Below are positions 6,893 to 9,293 of a stretch of DNA of 9,293 nucleotides, piece after piece (position 1 is the stretch's first letter; each line of letters opens with the position of its first letter). The stretch comes from Methanosarcinaceae archaeon (GTDB lineage Archaea; Halobacteriota; Methanosarcinia; Methanosarcinales; Methanosarcinaceae). Location of the stretch: assembly GCA_030594665.1 (NCBI GenBank), contig JAUVET010000043.1, positions 1 to 9,293 on the forward strand, in the 5' to 3' direction. Made by a program: the position numbers and the translations under genes. Under the pieces are notes generated by a model. That model had not been told where the DNA came from. It ran no database searches and saw only the letters and a program-made list of their open reading frames with translations.

Positions 6893-7704
6893 ATTGAACC
6901 ATCAACCATTTCTTTTGTTTTGGTGTACACATCACTGCTTTTAATGATTGCGGTTCCGATCAGGATCGCATCTGCGCCTGCACAGATCACACGATTGATG
7001 TCACCTGCATTGTGAACGCCGCTCTCGCTTATGATTACATGTTCGGTTCCAGTCTTTTCATCGAAATCCCTGATAATTGGTGCAAGACGCACAGTGGTCT
7101 GCAGGTCAACTTCAAGTGTACCAAGATCCCGGTTATTGATGCCAATCACTTTTGCAGTGGTCTTTAATGCATTATTGAGTTCATCCTCATTGTGGACTTC
7201 AACAAGCGGTTCAAACCCTTTTGACTTCGCAAGTTGGACAAACGATTCAAGTTTATCCCCGAGTGCGCCTGCGATCAGGAGTATAAGGTCGCTATTCACT
7301 TCATCCATCTGCTTCTCATCAATGATGAAATCCTTTCGAAGCACAGGAATAGATATGGAATTCCGTGCACTTTTAAGGTTCCCGATCGACCCATTGAAAA
7401 AATCAGGTTCGGTCAGGACAGAGATTGCAACAGCTCCGCCTCGCTCCATCTCTTTTGCGATCTTAGCAGCATCATCCGGCAATATCTCTCGAAATGTTGC
7501 ACTTGGTGATGCGGGTTTTACCTCTGCGATGATCGGGATTTTTCCTTCCTGTTTTGCAAGTTCAATTGCAGAGATGAAATTTCGCTTTTGTGATCCGGCA
7601 TTATGGGATATAATGCTGTTATTTGAAACAGTGGACACAGGTGCATCAAGTGCATTTACTCTTTTTTTTGTGGCTTCCAGTATATCTTCAATTACGCGAT
7701 GCAT
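6889..7704 (-). CDS. trpC: indole-3-glycerol phosphate synthase
   Basis: A 271-aa TIM-barrel enzyme that closes the ring of CdRP to indole-3-glycerol phosphate, the substrate of TrpA. The active-site set matches the Sulfolobus enzyme: E61 and K63 in IIAEVKPASPS, K124 in VLRKDF, E169 in PLVEVH, N190 in GINNRDL, and E227-S228 in ISESG. The phosphate-binding GADAILIGTA is near the end. The frame is open upstream to 7809, but ATG 7704 begins MHRVIEDILEATKKRV, the normal family N-terminus. It is preceded by AGAGG with a 4-base spacer, so I take it as the start. It is the first gene of the block, with no trpD, E, F or G in view. Confidence 0.95.
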   Translation of the reverse strand: MHRVIEDILEATKKRVNALDAPVSTVSNNSIISHNAGSQKRNFISAIELAKQEGKIPIIAEVKPASPSATFREILPDDAAKIAKEMERGGAVAISVLTEPDFFNGSIGNLKSARNSISIPVLRKDFIIDEKQMDEVNSDLILLIAGALGDKLESFVQLAKSKGFEPLVEVHNEDELNNALKTTAKVIGINNRDLGTLEVDLQTTVRLAPIIRDFDEKTGTEHVIISESGVHNAGDINRVICAGADAILIGTAIIKSSDVYTKTKEMVDGSI

Positions 7705-7708
7705 AAAA

Positions 7709-7713
7709 CCTCT
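7709..7713 (-). promoter_or_regulatory. ribosome binding site deciding the trpC start
   Basis: AGAGG on the minus strand, four bases before ATG 7704. It selects this start over the upstream in-frame ATG codons, which lack such a site. Confidence 0.6.
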
Positions 7714-7714
7714 A

Positions 7715-7740
7715 TGTATAGTTATGTACATTGATGTATA
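7715..7740. promoter_or_regulatory. three TGTAYA boxes at 10-bp spacing: candidate trp operator
   Basis: TGTATA (7715-7720), TGTACA (7725-7730) and TGTATA (7735-7740) repeat with an exact 10-bp period, each as ATGTAYA, so they face the same side of the helix. The central one is the perfect TRP box known as the TrpY target in Methanothermobacter. The array overlaps the likely TATA box and start point of trpC, where a bound repressor would block transcription. No regulator gene is in the window. Confidence 0.6.
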
Positions 7741-7747
7741 ATATAGA
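7738..7747 (-). promoter_or_regulatory. proximal TATA box of trpC
   Basis: The minus strand reads TTCTATATTATA here, 34-43 bp before ATG 7704. Transcription would begin near 7718 and give a leader of about 14 nt that contains the AGAGG site. It abuts the TGTAYA array. Confidence 0.45.
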
Positions 7748-7818
7748 ACATTAGATAAATACATTACGGGCCAGGGCGTGCGTTCAATAATATCGCTCAG
7801 ACGTTTCACTTTCTTGTA

Positions 7819-7833
7819 GTATATAATTTATAG
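7819..7833 (-). promoter_or_regulatory. possible distal TATA box for trpC; 15-mer also at 4381
   Basis: The minus strand reads CTATAAATTATATAC, a good TATA-like sequence that would start a transcript near 7798 with a leader of about 95 nt before trpC. The identical 15-mer on the plus strand occurs at 4381-4395, where no gene follows, so the match may be chance in AT-rich DNA. Confidence 0.3.
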
Positions 7834-8114
7834 GTATTTGTATAGCTACTCACTTCCAATCAGTGTTCATTCATCTTAAATCTTAACATTTTTTATATTT
7901 GTTTAGCAAGTGCAAAGTTGATAGTTGACAGTTGTGTTGCGGCGTAGGCGGTTCAATGAGTTAAGGATAAATACAGTGCTACCACATGTGCATAGTGTGG
8001 CGCTGTCTACCACCACTGCCCTTTATACACATCAAAGTTTCAATTACTGTCAGCGCATCTGTGTTTGCCCGGATCGTTCTACGTAGGAACTGCGTATTTT
8101 GCGAATATGACCGG

Positions 8115-8175
8115 GTAATAGTAATAGTAATAGTAGTAATAGTATTAGCAGTAATAGCAGTAGTAATAATAGTAG
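8115..8175. repeat. TAATAG/TAG/TAA microsatellite
   Basis: About 60 bases made of TAATAG hexamers and TAG or TAA triplets with few changes (TATTAG, CAGTAA). It is a simple-sequence tract about 190 bp upstream of the archaellin gene. Such tracts can vary in length by slippage. Confidence 0.8.
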
Positions 8176-8184
8176 AACGCGCCG

Positions 8185-8208
8185 CCTGCGACGGAATTGC
8201 TGCGCAGG
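8185..8208. repeat. GC-rich hairpin next to the microsatellite
   Basis: CCTGCG (8185-8190) pairs with CGCAGG (8203-8208) over a 12-nt loop. It overlaps GCGCCGCCTGCG (8179-8190), the same 12-mer as at 4525-4536 beyond the other end of the trp block. Confidence 0.4.
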
Positions 8209-8243
8209 GTCTGGCTATTTGAAATATGCATCGACATTTTATC

Positions 8244-8271
8244 ACTCACTTTCTACCTGCGGAAAGTGAGT
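8244..8271. repeat. perfect 10-bp inverted repeat upstream of archaellin
   Basis: ACTCACTTTC (8244-8253) and GAAAGTGAGT (8262-8271) form a perfect stem over the 8-nt loop TACCTGCG. It lies 95-122 bp before the archaellin start and upstream of its TATA boxes, so it is more likely a regulator-binding site than part of the mRNA. It could also end a transcript arriving from the left, but no T-run follows. Confidence 0.55.
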
Positions 8272-8310
8272 TATCGAAACCAATTAAACAGATAATATAT
8301 ATAATAATAA

Positions 8311-8337
8311 CAATATATATTAATATAACTATATATC
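8311..8337 (+). promoter_or_regulatory. AT-rich promoter zone of the archaellin gene
   Basis: Several overlapping TATA boxes occur: CAATATATATTAATATAA and ACTATATATC, with another, ATAATATATATAATAA, starting near 8291. The CAATATATAT box would give a leader of roughly 25 nt including the GGAGG site, which fits best. Which box is used cannot be told from sequence. Confidence 0.5.
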
Positions 8338-8352
8338 GTTGGTTAACCGCAT

Positions 8353-8357
8353 GGAGG
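8353..8357 (+). promoter_or_regulatory. ribosome binding site of archaellin
   Basis: GGAGG eight bases before ATG 8366. It rules out the in-frame TTG at 8339 and ATG at 8351 as starts, since both lie before it or within it. Confidence 0.7.
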
Positions 8358-8365
8358 ATTGTACC

Positions 8366-8992
8366 ATGAAAGCAAACAACAAAATATTAATGAGAAGGGA
8401 TACTCGCGCACATGTTGGTATTGGTAATCTCATTATCTTCATTGCGTTGGTGTTAATAGCTGCAGTTGCTGCAGCAGTGTTGATCCAGACATCCGGTCTT
8501 TTTCAGCCGGAGGTACAGACAATAGGACAAAAAACAGTTAAAGAAGTTGCATCTAACGTCGAAATTACACAGATCATTGGTGTACGAAATGCTATCACCC
8601 CCGGAAATGATTTTGAAAAATTGGAAATTACAATAGTGATGACTGGAACATATCCAATTGATGTTGGGCAATTTGTTGTAGCGATGCGAAACAGATCAAC
8701 ACAAATTGAACTTATAGAATATACAACTGATACTGCAAATCTCCCGTCCAACCTATTCGATGTTGTGGTACTCAATGATAAGGATGATTCATTCGATGCA
8801 AGTGGTAAAACGGATACAATGATGACCTCCGAGGATATTATTACCCTTGTACTCAAGCCTGGTACAAGCATGGATTTCCCAACAAACGAATCGGTCTGGA
8901 TCGAGATTAAAACAGGGTTTGGTACTTCAATAACAAAAGAATTTAACACCCCGGAATCGTATGAAAAAACAAACATAATTCTGTACCTATAA
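8366..8992 (+). CDS. archaellin (archaeal flagellin)
   Basis: A 208-aa pre-archaellin, the filament subunit of the archaeal swimming organelle. Its N-terminus has the class III signal: a short basic leader with MRRDTRAHVG, likely cut after G18 by prepilin peptidase FlaK. The mature protein would start IGNLIIFIALVLIAAVAAAVLIQTSG, the conserved hydrophobic core helix of archaellins. The rest is the variable beta-rich surface domain with many Ser and Thr. It has two N-glycosylation sequons, NRS (in VAMRNRSTQ) and NES (in PTNESVW), as expected for glycosylated archaellins. Length is typical. No second archaellin or archaellum motor gene (flaD to flaJ) follows before the terminator. It could be called flaB, but the paralogue is not determinable. 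Pilin is less likely given the VGIGNLIIFIA core. Confidence 0.93.
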   Translation: MKANNKILMRRDTRAHVGIGNLIIFIALVLIAAVAAAVLIQTSGLFQPEVQTIGQKTVKEVASNVEITQIIGVRNAITPGNDFEKLEITIVMTGTYPIDVGQFVVAMRNRSTQIELIEYTTDTANLPSNLFDVVVLNDKDDSFDASGKTDTMMTSEDIITLVLKPGTSMDFPTNESVWIEIKTGFGTSITKEFNTPESYEKTNIILYL

Positions 8993-9014
8993 GGTATAGT
9001 TTTTCTACAAGTCA

Positions 9015-9060
9015 ATAGGTGATCTTATTCGCCTATCTTTTTATTTTTATTTTTATTTAA
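9015..9060 (+). terminator. hairpin plus T-tract terminator of archaellin
   Basis: ATAGGTGA (9015-9022) pairs with TCGCCTAT (9029-9036) with one G-T wobble and a 6-nt loop. It is followed by CTTTTTATTTTTATTTTTATTT. It begins 22 bp after the stop codon, marking a single-gene transcription unit. Confidence 0.75.
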
Positions 9061-9107
9061 ATGATAAAATCGGGGGCACTATCCCATTTTCCAGTTATTT
9101 TTTAGAC

Positions 9108-9169
9108 GCAGATTAACGCTGATTCACGCAGATTTAAGGTTGCATCTGCGTTAATCTGCGTTAATCTGC
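9108..9169. repeat. 26-bp near-perfect inverted repeat with 10-bp internal period
   Basis: The left arm 9108-9133 and right arm 9144-9169 are complementary at 24 of 26 positions, with a 10-nt loop. The right arm is two copies of ATCTGCGTTA plus ATCTGC; the left arm carries the same unit inverted, with two changes. I recall similar GCAGATTAACGC-type intergenic repeats from many genomes, but this is memory only. It could be a palindromic dispersed element or a hairpin-forming insertion. Confidence 0.75.
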
Positions 9170-9203
9170 TGTGACAAGAAGTTACATCATAAATTGCCTT
9201 GTG

Positions 9204-9249
9204 CTGCCCCTTCCGTTTGGGGTAATCCTACTGAGATATGCGTCAGTAG
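9204..9249. repeat. paired small hairpins before the window end
   Basis: CCCC and GGGG enclose TTCCGTTT near 9207-9222. CTACTGA (9228-9234) pairs perfectly with TCAGTAG (9243-9249) over 8 nt. An ATG at 9281 (ATG GAG AAA TTT) opens the last bases of the window, but 13 bases are too few to call a gene, and no clear ribosome site precedes it. Subterminal hairpins ahead of an ORF occur in IS200/IS605-type elements, so an IS end is one possible reading. Confidence 0.3.
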
Positions 9250-9293
9250 TAATGCTGGGGTGTAGAGCCTTCAGAACAATATGGAGAAATTTG

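Larger units (their letters stand above)
7834..8338. other. gene-free intergenic region between trpC and archaellin
   Basis: A divergent intergenic stretch of about 500 bases. It contains a unique, more GC-balanced part (7920-8110), a TAATAG microsatellite, a GC-rich 12-mer shared with the trpA 3' side, a perfect 10-bp hairpin and a very AT-rich promoter zone. The open frame 7986-8222 is hydrophobic only because the microsatellite encodes Val and Ile repeats; I do not call it a gene. Confidence 0.5.

Noticed and set aside
7705..7809. Upstream in-frame extension of trpC, which includes a Trp codon and could be read as a trp leader peptide
   Set aside because: It is in frame with trpC without a stop, has only one Trp, covers the promoter and TGTAYA array, and lacks a ribosome site. 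Attenuation by leader peptide is not established for archaeal trp genes.
7986..8222. 78-codon open frame with a Val/Ile-rich apparent membrane segment
   Set aside because: The hydrophobic run is the direct translation of the TAATAG microsatellite, and there is no ribosome site or family-like sequence.
8339..8365. TTG or upstream ATG start for archaellin
   Set aside because: GGAGG at 8353-8357 overlaps or follows these codons and is correctly spaced for ATG 8366, which also gives a normal class III signal peptide.
8503..9015. 170-codon minus-strand open frame opposite archaellin
   Set aside because: It is the antisense of the archaellin gene, and the terminator and promoter place transcription on the plus strand.

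Overview
This looks like chromosomal DNA from a euryarchaeon, most plausibly a methanogen or methanotroph of the Methanosarcinales type. That placement is an inference. The supports visible here are an archaellin with a class III (FlaK-type) signal peptide, a tRNA-Arg gene with a bulge-helix-bulge intron and no encoded CCA, TATA-box promoters, GGAGG-type ribosome sites, T-rich terminators, and a moderately AT-rich composition with very AT-rich intergenic DNA.

Layout from left to right. Positions 1-1624 (minus) hold a nearly complete IS1634-type (IS4 superfamily) transposase whose C-terminal end leaves the window. Next comes an unrecognised 145-codon gene (1746-2183, minus), then about 540 bases without a gene. 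A B12-binding radical SAM protein follows (about 2721-4175, minus). Divergent from it is tRNA-Arg(UCG), 4270-4369 (plus), with a 26-nt intron. From 7704 down to 4581 (minus) runs a tryptophan block in the order trpC, pspC-like, trpB, trpA. Then come about 530 bases of intergenic DNA with a TAATAG-type microsatellite and a perfect hairpin, an archaellin gene (8366-8992, plus) with a clear terminator, and a tail containing a 10-bp-period inverted repeat and smaller hairpins.

How the genes work together. TrpC makes indole-3-glycerol phosphate, and TrpA and TrpB convert it to tryptophan with serine. trpE, trpG, trpD and trpF are not in the window, so the pathway genes are split. A 61-residue PspC-domain membrane protein sits between trpC and trpB and overlaps trpC by ATGA, so it is probably co-transcribed. 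Upstream of trpC are three TGTAYA hexamers spaced exactly 10 bp. They resemble the TRP box (TGTACA) bound by TrpY in Methanothermobacter. Upstream of trpB is a four-unit, 17-bp degenerate tandem repeat. Together these suggest the trp block has two control regions.

The best candidates for new biology are the PspC protein inside the trp operon, the two repeat arrays in front of trpC and trpB, and the orphan B12/radical SAM enzyme. None of them can be called a new system from sequence alone.
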